The notes under the pieces are model-generated. The model was not told the origin of the DNA. It did no database searches and was given only the letters and a program-made list of their open reading frames with translations. A DNA stretch of 64,000 nt from Toxorhynchites rutilus septentrionalis (lineage: Eukaryota > Arthropoda > Insecta > Diptera > Culicidae): contig NC_073746.1 of assembly GCF_029784135.1 (NCBI RefSeq), forward strand, positions 264,143,598 to 264,207,597, written 5' to 3'. Positions 35,209 through 47,159 of the stretch are shown here, piece by piece (positions within the stretch are counted from its first letter, which is position 1; each line of letters begins with the position of its first letter). The position numbers were made by a program, and so were the translations under genes.

Positions 35209-35928
35209 CGGCTATAATAGCGATTATGTTGAAATTGAATACAACTTTTTCCATACTCATATACGATTTATTACAGACATGAAAAAAAAACAAATGGCGC
35301 AAAATATTTTCGTGAAATGTTTATTATAGCCTCTCGAATCGCCATTTTTATATATGAGTATTTATGTTTGTAGAAATAATAAATGTTTGATTGACTTGTG
35401 TTGGGAGTGGAATATGAATGTTTAAAATGGCACAGATTGATGTTTGCTCCAATGTGGGTTCGAACTCCGGTCGTCTGGATTATCATCCACCAGCTATCTC
35501 GCGCGGCTATCTGAAATTTAATTCAACAGCGGTTAAAACTTTCGAGTGCATCAGCATTTCATTGACATTTCAATATGATGTAATATGTTCTTTATTAGGA
35601 TCTAATATGATTTACAGTTTCATGATTTGCTTCAGCATGCAACACAATTTACTACAGTACTGAATCGATTTAAATTATATGCTTATACGACACACAAACT
35701 ACATCAGCGTAATATACGCATATGATGCGGATTAAATATATTTTACGACATCATAAAATTGATGTTTATTATACCGATATGCGACTTAATTTTCGAGTTT
35801 TTACATTTTATGCGATTTCAAATATACACGATACATACTTTGATTGATAGTATATGCGATTATGATTTATTCAGATTTCTTGTAAGACTTGGCACGTGCA
35901 AGATTATACGATTTAATGTTTGCTGGGT
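35209..35928. repeat. Repeat X, right part with inverted terminal motif
   Basis: It ends at ACGATTTAATGTTTGCTGGG, the inverse of the left end at 27081, suggesting the family has CCCAGCAAACATTAAATCG terminal inverted repeats. It contains the GTTCGAACTCCGGTCGTC core also found at 28.7 kb. Confidence 0.65.
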
Positions 35929-35949
35929 GGTATTTGGATATATTATGTG

Positions 35950-36545
35950 AAAAATACTTTCAGGAAAAAATATAAAAAATATGGCGCCCTTGGTCCCGAA
36001 ACAATGTAAGCTATTCAAAAACAAATATAATCAATAATTACGAAAACAAAGTCTATTTTTATTCAGAGTGTAATATTTTTTCAAACAAGACTAGCTCATA
36101 ATTTGATATTTCGATCATCAGAATCGGTCCAGTAGATCAAAAGTTACGATTTTTTGTAGTGGAAAAAATAAAAAAAAAAGATTTTCTGGACCATCGGCTA
36201 ACTTTGATAATCATAACTCGAAAAGGAAAAAAAAAACGCTTCCCTGATTCCGAAATATGTTGTGTGAATAATCCTCAGCTTTCCAGAAAAAATATAAAAA
36301 ACTATAGCGCCTTTGGTCCCGAGACTACGAATACAATCAACAATAACGAGAGCAGAATTCAAATTTTCTGCAGGTACGTTATTTTTTTCAAAAAAGGTGA
36401 TTAGCTTTAATTTGATATGTCGATCATCTGAATCGGTCTAGTAGTTCAGAAGTTATGAATTTAAAAAAAAAAGTCATTTTTGGCAAAAATGTGAAAAAAT
36501 GGTTTTTTGGACCACCCTAAAATGGAAATGGTCACCCTAACAAAA
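35950..36545. repeat. Repeat Y: two imperfect ~290-bp tandem halves
   Basis: Both halves contain a GCGCC(C/T)TTGGTCCCGA(A/G)AC motif, CAATAATTACGAAAACAAAG-like and GATCATC(A/T)GAATCGGTC segments. The right edge is GGACCACCCTAAAATGG followed by GGTCACCCTAAC. The same structure is at 44316-44935. Confidence 0.6.
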
Positions 36546-36771
36546 AAAAAAAATACGGGTCTCATAATCCCTTAATTCGATTTATGTTCATTTGTTACAT
36601 TGGATCTTTTCAAAGGTTACGCGAGAAATGTACAATTCGCGGCATATACGACATCAATATTTCGTTCACCAACACAAATATATTTCAAGAACTTCTCCAC
36701 CCTCTACCTTCTCCACATCTGTTCACTGATCTAGCAAGATGTAAATAAACGAAAACAAAACAGCACACGAT

Positions 36772-38474
36772 ATGGTTTTCATGCATGTTTCTTTCCGAAT
36801 ACTGTATAAACCACTGAAACAATTACTAGTCAAAGTAAGTAGACGAATGATGATCGAATAACTTTTGATTAATGTTGATTAAATTATTTCAGCGCTGTCT
36901 CAGCCAAAATAAGTGGTCGAATTTAATTGCAAAACGCAGGATGGACGCAAGTGCAATCGCAAGACCGAATCCGGTCGTAATGAAGATTGACACCCCCGAA
37001 TTTCGATCGATTTTCACTAAAGAACTCGAAGACTTGATCGCACTGTTCCGGAAATACGGTCATGAAATTCGAATTGCCGGTGGAGCGGTTAGGTAAGAAA
37101 AAATAATGAAAAAATTTATCAACATTTGTAGAAAATTTGAGATTCTGTTATAGGGATATACTCATGGGAAAGTGCCCAAAAGATATAGACATTGCAACAA
37201 CAGCAACTCCGACGGAAATGAAGGAAATCTTCACAGAGGAGAACATCCGAATGATAAATATGAACGGGGAAAAACATGGAACTATTACCCCAAGGATTAA
37301 TGATAAGACAAACTTTGAAATCACCACTTTGAGGGTAGATGCTGTGACGGACGGAAGACATGCGGAAGTCATTCACACCAAAGATTGGCTCCTAGATGCT
37401 AATCGTCGGGATTTAACCATTAATTCGATGTTTCTTGGTAAGCATTTCTTTATTATAAAAATTTGATTATTCCACTGTTAACCTTTTTCCAATTTCTTGA
37501 GGTTTCGACGGTAGCGTATACGATTATTTCTATGGTTACGACGATCTCAAAAAAAAGCGAATTGCGTTTGTTGGGGACCCAGACCAGAGGATAAAAGAAG
37601 ACTATCTCCGAATATTGAGGTACTTCCGATTTTATGGTAGAATTGCTGATGATGAAAATAATCACGACAAGGAAACACTGCGGATTGTGACAAAAAATGC
37701 TCAAGGTTTAACCAGGATAAGTGGCGAGAGAATTTGGCAAGAGTGGAAACATATTATTACGGGAAACTTTGGTTGTGATTTAACAATCAGAATGATGAAG
37801 TGTGAATTGGCTCCGCATATGGGTTTGTATCATGAAAGAGTATATAAATTGAAATTTTTTATACTGTTTCTATTCCAGGTCTTCCGGAAAAACCCAATAT
37901 CGATGAGTTTGTCAGGGTGTTTAACAATGTCATTTCGGTGCAAAGCGAAAGACTACAACCAATTACAGTGATATCGGCTTTACTTTATAATCCAGAGGAT
38001 GCTATAACTTTAAATCTTCGTTTAAAATTCACTGTTTATGAAAGAGAACTGTCGTACTTTCTCACACAAAACCGGAAAGAGTTCGAGTCAGTCAATGAAA
38101 TCCTGTAAGTAAAATTAATTATTTTCAGGCTTAAAAGTATAAATTTTGTTTCCAGACCATTTCAGCAGTTGTCCCTGCAAACACTTGGGAATGCTAATCT
38201 TAAAAAGGAGTACGTGCTTGAATTACTTCGCTATCACGGAAAACATGAATTATATAATCAACTCATGGAATGGCAAATTCCATTGTTTCCAATCAAAGGA
38301 AACTTGTTGATTGAATATGGTGCCCCGAAAGGACAAAAACTCGGAGTAGTAATGAACAAGTTGAAATTGGTGTGGTCTTCGAACCAATTCAATATGAGTA
38401 GAGATGATCTGTTGAATCATTTGCCAAAAATATTGGAAGAACTTAATCTTGAAATGGAGGAAAAGAGAAAATAA
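36772..38474 (+). CDS. TRNT1: CCA tRNA nucleotidyltransferase (mitochondrial/nuclear), six exons
   Basis: CDS join 36772..36834, 36893..37092, 37154..37437, 37502..37822, 37879..38104, 38156..38474 gives 470 residues with all phases closing. It adds CCA to tRNA 3' ends. Class II motifs are visible: GGAVRD (84-89) with the metal-binding D98-x-D100, RRDLTINSM (172-180) and the base-selecting E215-D-x-x-R219. The helical body and tail follow. The start at 36772 gives a basic presequence; a second in-frame ATG (AGGATGG, about 36942) lacks it and could yield the cytosolic/nuclear form, as known for yeast and animal orthologues. All introns are short (50-65 bp). The exon 4 donor (GTTTGT) is weak. 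It is apparently intact. Confidence 0.96.
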
Positions 38475-38570
38475 GATAAAATTGCTATGAAAATACGAAC
38501 AGTAAATCTTCGGTTTCCTGCGAAAATAGAAAAATATGTATCATATGTAAATATTGTTTCATTTGAAAAC

Positions 38571-38576
38571 AATAAA
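38571..38576 (+). terminator. Polyadenylation signal of TRNT1
   Basis: AATAAA lies about 97 bp after the stop; a second AATAAA follows about 15 bp later. Confidence 0.6.
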
Positions 38577-38599
38577 TGAATCAAGAATAAATAAGTATC

Positions 38600-39313
38600 T
38601 GGCTCCAAGTTCATTCAACCATATGGCTATACAATTCCAACATTGTTACTGATTTTTTCATTATAACATAAAGTTCTCTTCATGAACAATTTTCGTATGA
38701 GACCTTTTCACCACCGGCAAACAAAAATGTTTTTAATTTAAATAGAATACTAATTTTATATGAAAAAGCTAATTTTCATTCACAATTTTAATTTTGAAAA
38801 CATTCATTACGACTAAAAATCAGATATTCGCTTTGTTCGCTTTGTTGAAGAAAACAAATACTTTTGAAGTTTGAGATGTTGGCACCAAAGCAACTCTGTA
38901 CAATTCACTGACTAAAAAACTTTTTCCCAAAAATGACTTTTTTTGAGGAAAATATTTTCAAGAAGATCTGGTTCAAATAGCTTTTCATCAACACGAATGC
39001 ACAGTCAGAAGGCAATAAAGTACTTCAGAATCATTTACTGTTGTATTTGTATCGAAAATAATTCATAAGTATTTGGCATCAGTTCATAAAATCCGGAAGG
39101 TCATGGTATGGTTTAACAGGTTTGTCGCCCAACGTTTTTGAGTTTCTTGCGGATAAATTATTGAATGAAGATCAAACTTAATTTGTAGATAATTTTTACA
39201 TGATTTAGCAATATTCTTTTTAATTTGAAGACGAATTGACAACAATAACACATGCCAAAGTCATATTATATGGGTTTTGCCAAGAACTTCAGTACAAACA
39301 ATCCGTACTATAA
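38600..39313. other. AT-rich spacer, no gene seen
   Basis: No coding similarity, RNA or paired repeat ends recognised. Confidence 0.5.
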
Positions 39314-41093
39314 ACCCTTATGGCGGGTTTACATTAGGGAGATCTATAGCTATAGATGGATTTATTCAGCCGAAAATAGATGTAAACGGGTGAGAATATA
39401 TATGATACACTTCTTCGAGGTATATATGTGTAGAATATATAGAATAAATTCAGGCATATGTAAACGCTGGTGAATTTCTTACTGGCGAGAAATCACTAAA
39501 GTTGGATGCAATTCTACTTCAGGTGAATAAATTCACCGAAAATATGAATATATTCATTATACAAGTTCGCGCTAGTGTAAACGGTTGATGCGATTTCTAT
39601 AAATCTCATCATATTTCTTTACATGAATATATCACTAGTCTAAACTCACCCTTATTCTTGTTAACGGCCGTATCTGCTTTCGTACGAATGCTCTGATTCG
39701 AACACGTTCGGAAAAGGTATCATTGGTTTCGTTCGAACCTGGCCGAACAAAAACATTTTCGCGTAACATCCAATGCTACATGTTCTTTTTATGCATTATC
39801 AAAAGCTATGAAAAATGGACCTAAAACGTATGACGAATTGGTATGAAAATATGGAGAACTTAACGTTAATGATACTAAAGTCGATGAACATAACGCGAAC
39901 CAGGAATACCATTTCACAACCAAGTTGGTAAAACACGGTAGTTGGAACTGTTTCAACGGTTTGGTATAAAAATTGAAAATCATCTATGCAGTTTAAATTT
40001 CAGCATATCGATATTCCACTAAGTAAAAATCACCAATTTTAACGTATTTTTTTCAGAAACAAACCGATTAATTTGTATGGCTCGAAACTTGGTGGTGATG
40101 ACTGTGGAAAGGTGAAAGTCATCATCATTCACCTGTTCAACACCAACGATTAGCAATTCATGTAATTCTAACGACCAAACAATTTTCTCCGGCAGCAAAA
40201 TTTAAAATATCGATATGGAAAAATCATGTTAAATTTTTTTCTGCTTCTATAGAAATTTCCACAACGAATCACAATAAATCAATAAACCACAAAAACATAA
40301 ACATCGATATAATTTCCATCTAAAGCTTGTTTTTCAATCCTTCACAATGAAGACAAATTCCTGCGAATGTTTGCGAACTTTTTTCGCCAACCAATCAGAA
40401 CGAAGCGCGGGATCACTTGCGAAAGAGCGAAAAAAGATAGAACTTCCCAGGCTTTTGTTGCGAAAAATTACGAATTCACGGTACACTGACAGTTGCCTCT
40501 ACCCACATCAGAAAGTTGGAACAAGTCAATCAAGATGGGTGCAACAAGATATGCAAAATTTTGCTCAGCTTCACATCGATGGAACGATCTAAGCAATATT
40601 CAAGCTTGCGGCACGATAGTAAAAAAATTTCTGAATTTCTATTTATACTTTACTGAATTTTCTAACATTGAATTGTATGAAGTTCAAGATATACTTGAAC
40701 TCACATTTGTGAGTAATATGAATTTGATCCACCAATCTCGTACAACTTTTTTTCGTTGTAAGGACGATAGTTTGACAGATTCGCATGATTTCGTAATTCA
40801 ATGTGAATGACTTTAGCGAAAACATTTCGCAAGGACGAATATCTCAAGTGAAAAATTCGCTCATTCTGAAGCAAGCTTAAGCTTGGTCTGATCTGGTCTG
40901 ATTCGCAACTCGAAAATAGCGTTTGACTGACAGGCGAAAAAACACATTCGTACGAAAACGAGGATAGGACAATTCTTTCGAACGAACGATGTTCGAAATT
41001 CCGAATTGATGAATTTGCTTCGTACGAAATCAAGGATACGAATGAGGCATACTTTTGAACGTTTTCTATTCGTATGAAAACAAGAATAAGGGT
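39313..41093. mobile_element. Possible larger DNA element with CCCTTATTCTTGTT ends
   Basis: The left end (ACCCTTAT, interrupted by the MITE, then TCTTGTT) and the right end (AACAAGAATAAGGGT, about 41079-41093) are inverted. Subterminal TTCGTACGAA-type motifs occur on both sides (39680-39780 and 40940-41080). No transposase and no clear target duplication were found, so this is tentative. Confidence 0.45.
39322..39647. mobile_element. 326-bp MITE with 8-bp ACCCTTAT duplication
   Basis: ACCCTTAT occurs at 39314-39321 and 39648-39655. The inside ends GGCGGGTTTACATTAG and CTAGTCTAAACTC are imperfect inverses. The interior is rich in ATATATGAATATATTCA-like motifs. It sits in the left terminus of the larger element above. 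Confidence 0.7.
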
Positions 41094-41341
41094 GATACAT
41101 TAATAAAAATATAGTATAAATAATATAATAATATGGTTATGATTTTATAATTTTTCTACATATCCTATGGTTACATTTAGGTGTCACCCATTTTTTTTAT
41201 CTGTATTATAGTGACTTTCAACTCATTTGGCTGGTTCGTCACTTTTACTTCCATTTTTGGAAGAATGTCGGGAGTGAGAATTGAACTCGTGACCTTTATC
41301 GTGAGAGGCATGGATGTTACCAAGACGGGTCTATGGTACTA

Positions 41342-42615
41342 AAGGGTGTGTCACATCAAATTGCATCACGGAAAAAACGCTGTAGAAATTCGCCCAGTAG
41401 ACCGATCCTTTTGAAAATTTTAGACAGTAAAAAAAAAACTATTAAACATCTTTTGGCATTTTCCATTTTTCATACTTTGAACCCAAGCCCGTATGCTCGT
41501 ACCTTCCTCTTTACCCCATCCATAAGGTTCTGTACAACGTCAGGTTGTAGTTTTTTTTGAACAGAAATCCATTTTCTCTTGAAGTCCGCCTCCGATTTGA
41601 CAACTTTTGGGTTCTTCCGGAGGGCCTGCTTCATTATCGCCTAATATTTCTCTATTGGGCGAAGCTCCGGCGCGTTGGGCGGGTTCATTTCCTTTGGCAC
41701 GAAGGTGACACCGTTGGCTTCGTACCACTCCAACACGTCCTTTGAATAGTGGCACGAAGCGAGATCCGGCCAGAAGATGGTCGGGCCCTCGTGCTGCTTC
41801 AATAGTGGTAGTAAGCGCTTCTGCCCGTTTACCGTGCCGGTTATCACGAAGGGGGCGCTCCGCTTTCCGCAAGAGCAGATCGCTTGCCACACCATGTACT
41901 TTTTGTCAAACTTGGATAGTTTCTGCTTGCGAATCTCCTCCGGAACGCTGAATTTGTCATCTGCGGAGAAGAACAACAGGCCCGGCAGCTGACGAAAGTC
42001 CGCTTTGACGTAGGTTTCGTCGTCCATTACCAGGCAATGCGGCTTCGTCAGCATTTCGGTGTAGAGCTTCCGGGCTCGCGGCTTCCCCACCATGTTTTGC
42101 CTTTCGTCGCGGTTAGGAGCCTTCTGAACCTTGTATGTACGCGGGCCCTCCCGCTGCTTGGTCCGCTGGACGAATGAACTTGACAAATTCAGCTTATTGG
42201 CGACATCCCGGACCGAACTTCTCGGATCACGTCTAAACTGCTTAACTACGTGCTTGTGATCTTTTTCACTGACGGAGCATCCATTTTTGCCGTTCTTCAC
42301 CTTCCGGTCGATGGTTAGGTTCTCGAAGTATCGTTTTAGTACTCTGCTGACCGTGGATTGGACGATTCCCAGCATCTTACCGATGTCCCGATGTGACAAC
42401 TCCGGATTCTCGAAATGAGTGCACAGGATTAATTCACGACGCTCTTTTTCGTTCGACGACATTTTTCCAAATTTACGAAAAATTGACAGTGAAGCATGGC
42501 CAACGTGATCTATACACTCTTATCTGATTTTAAAGCGAAAGCTGAAGATATAATTCCTAAAAATTTAATTTCTACAGCGTTTTTTCCGTGATGCAATTTG
42601 ATGTGACACACCCTT
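41342..42615 (-). mobile_element. DD37E Tc1-like element (ITmD37E type), 1274 bp
   Basis: 49-bp perfect terminal inverted repeats start AAGGGTGTGTCACATCAAAT. TA duplications lie at 41340-41341 and 42616-42617. It carries one transposase gene on the minus strand. The type was described from mosquitoes; perfect ends indicate recent activity. Confidence 0.95.
41470..42462 (-). pseudogene. DD37E transposase with one in-frame TAG
   Basis: The frame starts at ATG 42462 (MSSNEKERRELILC). The N-terminal half is the paired helix-turn-helix DNA-binding domain (SHRDIGKMLGIVQSTVSRVL). The catalytic triad is visible: LVMDDE, FWPDLASCH and, 37 residues on, ELRPIEKY. A TAG at 41641-41643 replaces the Trp codon usual after EKY. 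The same frame stays open beyond it for about 56 codons to TGA at 41470-41472. One nonsense mutation is thus the only obvious defect in 331 codons. Confidence 0.92.
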
Positions 42616-42893
42616 TAGGTGAGGCCGTTTCGTCACTAAGTTGGTTAGGGGAGCGGTATATGAAAACAGTACGGAAGAAAGCAGAAGGGGAATTATTTCC
42701 TTGAAGCGTGAAAGAGACAGACTGATCAGGAGCGAGCTTCGGCACTAGCGTATTGTGTTTTGTTTACAAACAAAACACAGTAGACTTCCAAGATGGCTGA
42801 AGAGTGGTTTTAGCAAGTTGGCCCACTTTAGGATATACTTCTACGCGCCTTGGATGTTACCACTACGCCGGATCGCCTCCAGGTGTCACCCAT

Positions 42894-43480
42894 ATCTGGG
42901 TAACGGGGCGACGAAAGTGTTAATGAATAGGGGTATCAGATTCTGGACTGGTCAGCTTGTTTACCAAGTCAAAACCCTGTCTAAAACTTATGAGGAGTTA
43001 TGGTACGAAAAGTAGATGCAGCTTACAAGCAGTACGAGTGATTTGAAAAGCTAAAACGAGCAGTTTCCTCTACGTAGAACGAGATTGACCTACGAATTAG
43101 AAACTTATCATAATTCATGTTGAATTGGCGTTAATTGGTGAAGGGGTGAGATGATTGTTTGTCTGGTTCTATAGTTATGAAACACTGTAATTTTAGTTTT
43201 TTGAATGTTTCGCGTCTGGGCACAACAATAAAGTTCAAATGGCCAGGGTTATAAATGAAAATAGCTATTGTATCTTACACTATATATTTCAATTCAACCG
43301 AATTCTTACATATCTCTGGAAATTCAGAAAAATGAAGCGGTTCTATAGTTGTGGAACGCAGTATATAAGCTCCAACATTGCCGAACTTTTCGAGTTTTTG
43401 AAGCGCACAGAACAACAGAACAATTCTACATGCATAGATCATTTCTATTAATAAAAAAATACTTCAGCCCAATTGGGCAT
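42894..43480. other. Spacer without recognised features
   Basis: Only short ORFs; a CTAAAACTTATGAGGAG stretch near 42979 has no repeat partner that I could pair. Confidence 0.45.
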
Positions 43481-43527
43481 GATTTAGGGGTGCCTCAAAG
43501 AAATTTGGAAAATCGATACTTTTTTTC

Positions 43528-43660
43528 GATGGCAAATGACTTAAAAGTGCATGAAACGTCGAGATCTGGTATCATCTCGAACAAAATTTTTTGGCCAAAA
43601 ATCGACTTTTTGGGAAGTCCTCGATCTCGACGCTTCATGCATTTTTAAGTCATTTCGCAT
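43528..43660. repeat. Inverted repeat (fold-back) with ~50-bp arms
   Basis: The left arm TTCGATGGCAAATGACTTAA ... ATGAAACGTCGAGATC pairs with GATCTCGACGCTTCATGCAT ... TCATTTCGCATCGAA across a ~40-bp loop. It probably belongs to a fold-back MITE; outer ends were not found. Confidence 0.65.
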
Positions 43661-44059
43661 CGAAAAAAAAATCGCTGAGGATTTTTCACATAACATATCT
43701 CGAAACCAGGAAGGCGTTTTTTTTTCGTTTTTGAGTTATGATTTTTCAAAGAACCCGATAGTCCAAAAACGGGAACGCCAAGTCAAATGCGTAAATGGGT
43801 GCGAATATTCCTTTGCCCGGACGCATTCACACGCAAACAATTTTTCATGACTGTTCCGTGCGGAAGCAAAACAGAAACTGATACGAGTGGCAGTACTCAC
43901 GCCTTTTCCAGCCGCTATGGTTTCCCAAACACTAATGCAAGCGAGCAAAACAAATCACAGCTTGCATGCATTCGCTATGACGGTTACCCAAGGTGCCTAG
44001 ATTTTGCGTCCGTGTTCGGGAACGCATTGCGATTACCAATCATCATCAATGAGCTAGAT

Positions 44060-44305
44060 TGTTATGATTTCAATAGCTTGCTTTCAAAGGAATTTTTAAG
44101 CTATTGAGACGATTTTTTGGACCAATAAGTGACAATCATATAATTCGTTGACATTTTATCTTTCGGGTGAAGTGATTATTATACTACTCCATTCAGCCGG
44201 TAAAGAGGAATTAACGTTCAAAACCTTGCGGTCCATGTCACTCTCTCGTTTTCGAAACTTTGAACTTACACCCCGGTACAGAAAGGAAAGACGTAGTCCT
44301 AGGTC
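44060..44305 (-). mobile_element. Helentron/HINE-like element, 5'-end fragment (copy 3)
   Basis: It is homologous to 18090-18342 and 50450-50683: AGACGTAGTCCTAGGTC|AAAA at the edge, preceded by ACACCCCGGTA and CATTTTATCTTTC. The rest of the element upstream cannot be delimited. Confidence 0.55.
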
Positions 44306-44315
44306 AAAAACCTCA

Positions 44316-44935
44316 GCTTTCAAGAAAAAATATGAGAAAATATGGCCCCCTTGGTCTCGAAACGATGTAAGCTATAAAAAACAAATATAATCAATAATTA
44401 CGAAAGCAAAATCCATTTTCATTCAGAGTGTAATATTTTTTTAAACAAGACTAGTTCATTGGCTTTAATTTGATATGTTGATCATCTGAATCGGTCCAGT
44501 AGATCAAAAGTTATGATTTTTTGTAGTGGAAAAATGGGAAAAAAATGTTTTTTCGAACCATCGGTTAACTTTGAAAAATCATAACTCAAAAACAGAAAAA
44601 AACGCCTCCTTGATTTCGAGATGTGTTATGTAAAAAATCCTCAGCTTTCCAGAAAAAATATAAAAAATATAGCAATGGTCCCGAGACGATGAAAACTATA
44701 AAAAACAAATACAATCAATAATAACTAGAACAGAATTGGAACTTTTTGCAAGTGTAATATTTTTCCAAAAAAGGTGATTGGCTACGGATATGTCGAACAT
44801 CTAAATTAATCCAGTGGCTCGAAAGTCATGAATTAAAAAAAAGTCATTTTTGGCAATAATGCGAAAAAATTGATTTTTCGGACCACCCAAAAATGGAAAT
44901 GGTCACCCTAACAAAAAAATGAAAAAAGGGTCTAA
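44316..44935. repeat. Repeat Y, second copy
   Basis: Two tandem diverged halves as at 35950-36545, ending in GGACCACCCAAAAATGG and GGTCACCCTAAC. Confidence 0.6.
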
Positions 44936-45088
44936 TAATTTGCGATAAAAAACAAAACTACCACTTTTGACGAAAATCTGAGAACCACTATATCGGTTTG
45001 GCATGGAATGGCTGTATATATTAGACTGTCAAAAAAGTATTTTTTTTGAATTTTCATTTGTTCATAAAATTAGTTACAATCATCTGTT

Positions 45089-46737
45089 TTAAGTCAAATA
45101 TGCGCCGTTTTGTTCGATGACTTGTTTCCAACGAGATGCCAACTTCATAATACCCATGTTATAGAAGCTCGCTTCCTTATTGGCAAAAAACTCGGATAGC
45201 CAATTTTCACAGGCCTCTTTTGTGGCTAAAGCCAGCGTTACACGATGCTACGAACATCCTCGAATGTTGGACGCTCGATGATTCGACGCATCGTGTAGTC
45301 GACTGACGAGCTACGAACCTCCAATGTCGAGTGTCGAATATTCGCGTTGGCAGGTAATCTGTTCGTTGTGGATTACCTTCCAACGCGAGTGGCACGAGTC
45401 AAAGGATTTTTGTCATTCGTTGATTCGACACTCGATGACATTCGATACACCGCTACACGATTCGTCCGAATCTATCGTTGACAGATTGGTTTGTTTACAA
45501 GTTTTAGATGAAGGAACTATGAAATTGATTTATAAAATTCAAAATATTCGGCAAAATATTGCAGTTTAATAATGTTGATTTCAAGCATTTTTAATTTACT
45601 GCCCGATATCAGTATAATTGCAACGGCAGCAATTTCAATACCCGCATCGTCATCCAATTTCCTAACGTTTTTGATGGTAAATAAAAACAATAAACATTCG
45701 ATCCACATACTCGCCGATTGTTTGGACCGATTGCATTGAATCGAACATTCACTTCACCGTGTAGCAGCACATTCGTCACAACATTTGTCGATTCATCGAG
45801 TCAAATGTTTGAGTCCAACATTCGAGTGAAACGTTGGACGAATCGTGTAGCGCCCGCATAACTTCTGACTACCTAGCTCGTTCGCCATGGACAAAAACAG
45901 GTGGTAGTCACTTCGTGCAAGGTCCGGACTATACGGCGGATGCAAAAGAACCTCCCATCCGAGCTCCCGGAGCTTCTGGCGCGTCACCAAAGAAGTGTGT
46001 GGCCTGGCGTTGTCCTGATGGAAGACAATGCGGCCTCTGTTTATCAAAGATGGCCTCTTCTTCATGAGTGCTACCTTCAAGCGGTCCAGTTGTTGGCAGT
46101 ACAGGTCCGAATTGAGCGTTTGGCCATAGGGAAGCAGCTCATAATAGATTATTCCTTGACAATCCCACCAAACACACAGCAGAACCTTCCTGGCCGTTAA
46201 TGAGGGCTTGGCCACCGTCTGAGTCGCTTCAGCGGGCTTCGACCACGACCGTATGCGCTTCACGTTGTCGTAAGTGACCAACTTTTCATCGCCAGTCACC
46301 ATCCGCTTCAGAAACGGCTCGATTTTGTTGCGATTCAGCAGCGATTCACATGCGTCGATACGGTTTTTTTGCGTCAACGTGTGTGGCACCCATACATCGA
46401 GCTTCTTTGTGAATCCAAGCTTCTTCAAATGGTTAATAACGGTTTGATGACTTACCCCCAGCTCTTGGCCGATGCTACGGCTGCTACTATGCCGGTCTTT
46501 CTCGGCTAATTCAACGATTTTGTCGCAATTTTCGACGACAGGCCTTCCGGAGCGTGGCGCATCTTCGACGACCTCTACACCAGAACGAACACGTTGAAAC
46601 CATCGTTGTGCGGTGGAAATGGAAACTGTATCGGGTCCATAAACTGCACAAATTTTATTGGCAGCTTGAGATGCATTTTTGCCATTGTCATAGTAGTACT
46701 GTAAAATATGTCGGATTTTCTCTTTATTTTGCTCCAT
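45089..46737 (-). pseudogene. mariner transposase interrupted by a TA-flanked MITE
   Basis: The start is ATG 46737 (MEQNKEKIRHILQYYYDN). Two helix-turn-helix segments are followed by MVTGDEKLVTYDN (first Asp), HQDNARPHTS (second) and YSPDLARSDYHLF (third, D34D). The frame enters the MITE after KL at 45859 and resumes as ATKEACENWLSEFFANKE at 45226, ending GAYLT with TAA at 45089. Excluding the MITE plus one TA leaves 1017 bp, exactly 339 codons with no other break. The Arg in LARSD and the Leu in LVTYDN differ from the usual LAPSD and WVTYDN. Confidence 0.92.
45229..45858. mobile_element. 630-bp MITE inside the mariner transposase, TA duplication
   Basis: TA lies at 45227-45228 and 45859-45860. 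Ends AAGCCAGCGTTACACGATGC and the inverse of TGCGGGCGCTACACGATTCG are imperfect inverted repeats, with CGAATGTTGGAC motifs repeated inside both. The target duplication fits Tc1/mariner-mobilised elements. Confidence 0.85.
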
Positions 46738-47159
46738 ATTTGCGACACTATAACTCACGAACGACTTAACCAAACAAAACACTGTCAAGGACTATATTAT
46801 AGCGCGCAAAAATAACTTTCCAACAAGCTATAGTATGACTCGATACAATGAATACAACTAGAACTACGCGCTTACAACGACACCTCGCGGAAATACCGCA
46901 GGACTTTTTTGATAGCCTAATATATAAATAGATCCAAATTTGACTAAAGATTGAGGAAAAAAGAGTTGAAATTTTTAAGCGATTTCGGAACGTTGTAGCT
47001 TCGATATAAATGATATGAAGTTAAAAAATTTCAAACCTTTTCAAGCTAAAAATTTCTAGCTCTGGGATATCTTACGTACATATTTTTAGTTTGCTGTGTG
47101 TATGCATTATAGGCAAAATGAATTGCAAGAAAAAATAAAGCCTTAAAGCCTTGCCTTAA

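Larger units (their letters stand above)
41321..42852. mobile_element. 256-bp hAT-like MITE in the SINE, itself split by a Tc1
   Basis: GATGTTAC lies at 41313-41320 and 42853-42860. The ends are CAAGACGGGT and ACGCGCCTTG. The total length minus the inserted 1274 bp and one TA is exactly 256 bp. Confidence 0.95.
41192..42880 (-). mobile_element. tRNA-derived SINE (about 149 bp) split by a MITE and a Tc1
   Basis: Without the inserts, the minus strand has an A-box-like GCGTAGTGGTAACATCC, a B-box-like GAGTTCAATTC and an A-rich tail (AGATAAAAAAAA). Exact AGGTGTCACCCAT copies flank it (41179-41191 and 42881-42893). The 256-bp MITE sits in its tRNA-like head at GATGTTAC. Confidence 0.82.
45020..46920 (-). 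mobile_element. mariner element (about 1.27 kb) with an inserted MITE
   Basis: Inverted ends TTAGACTGTCAAAAAAGT and TTAGGCTATCAAAAAAGT are flanked by TA. It holds a complete transposase gene, interrupted once. Confidence 0.9.
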
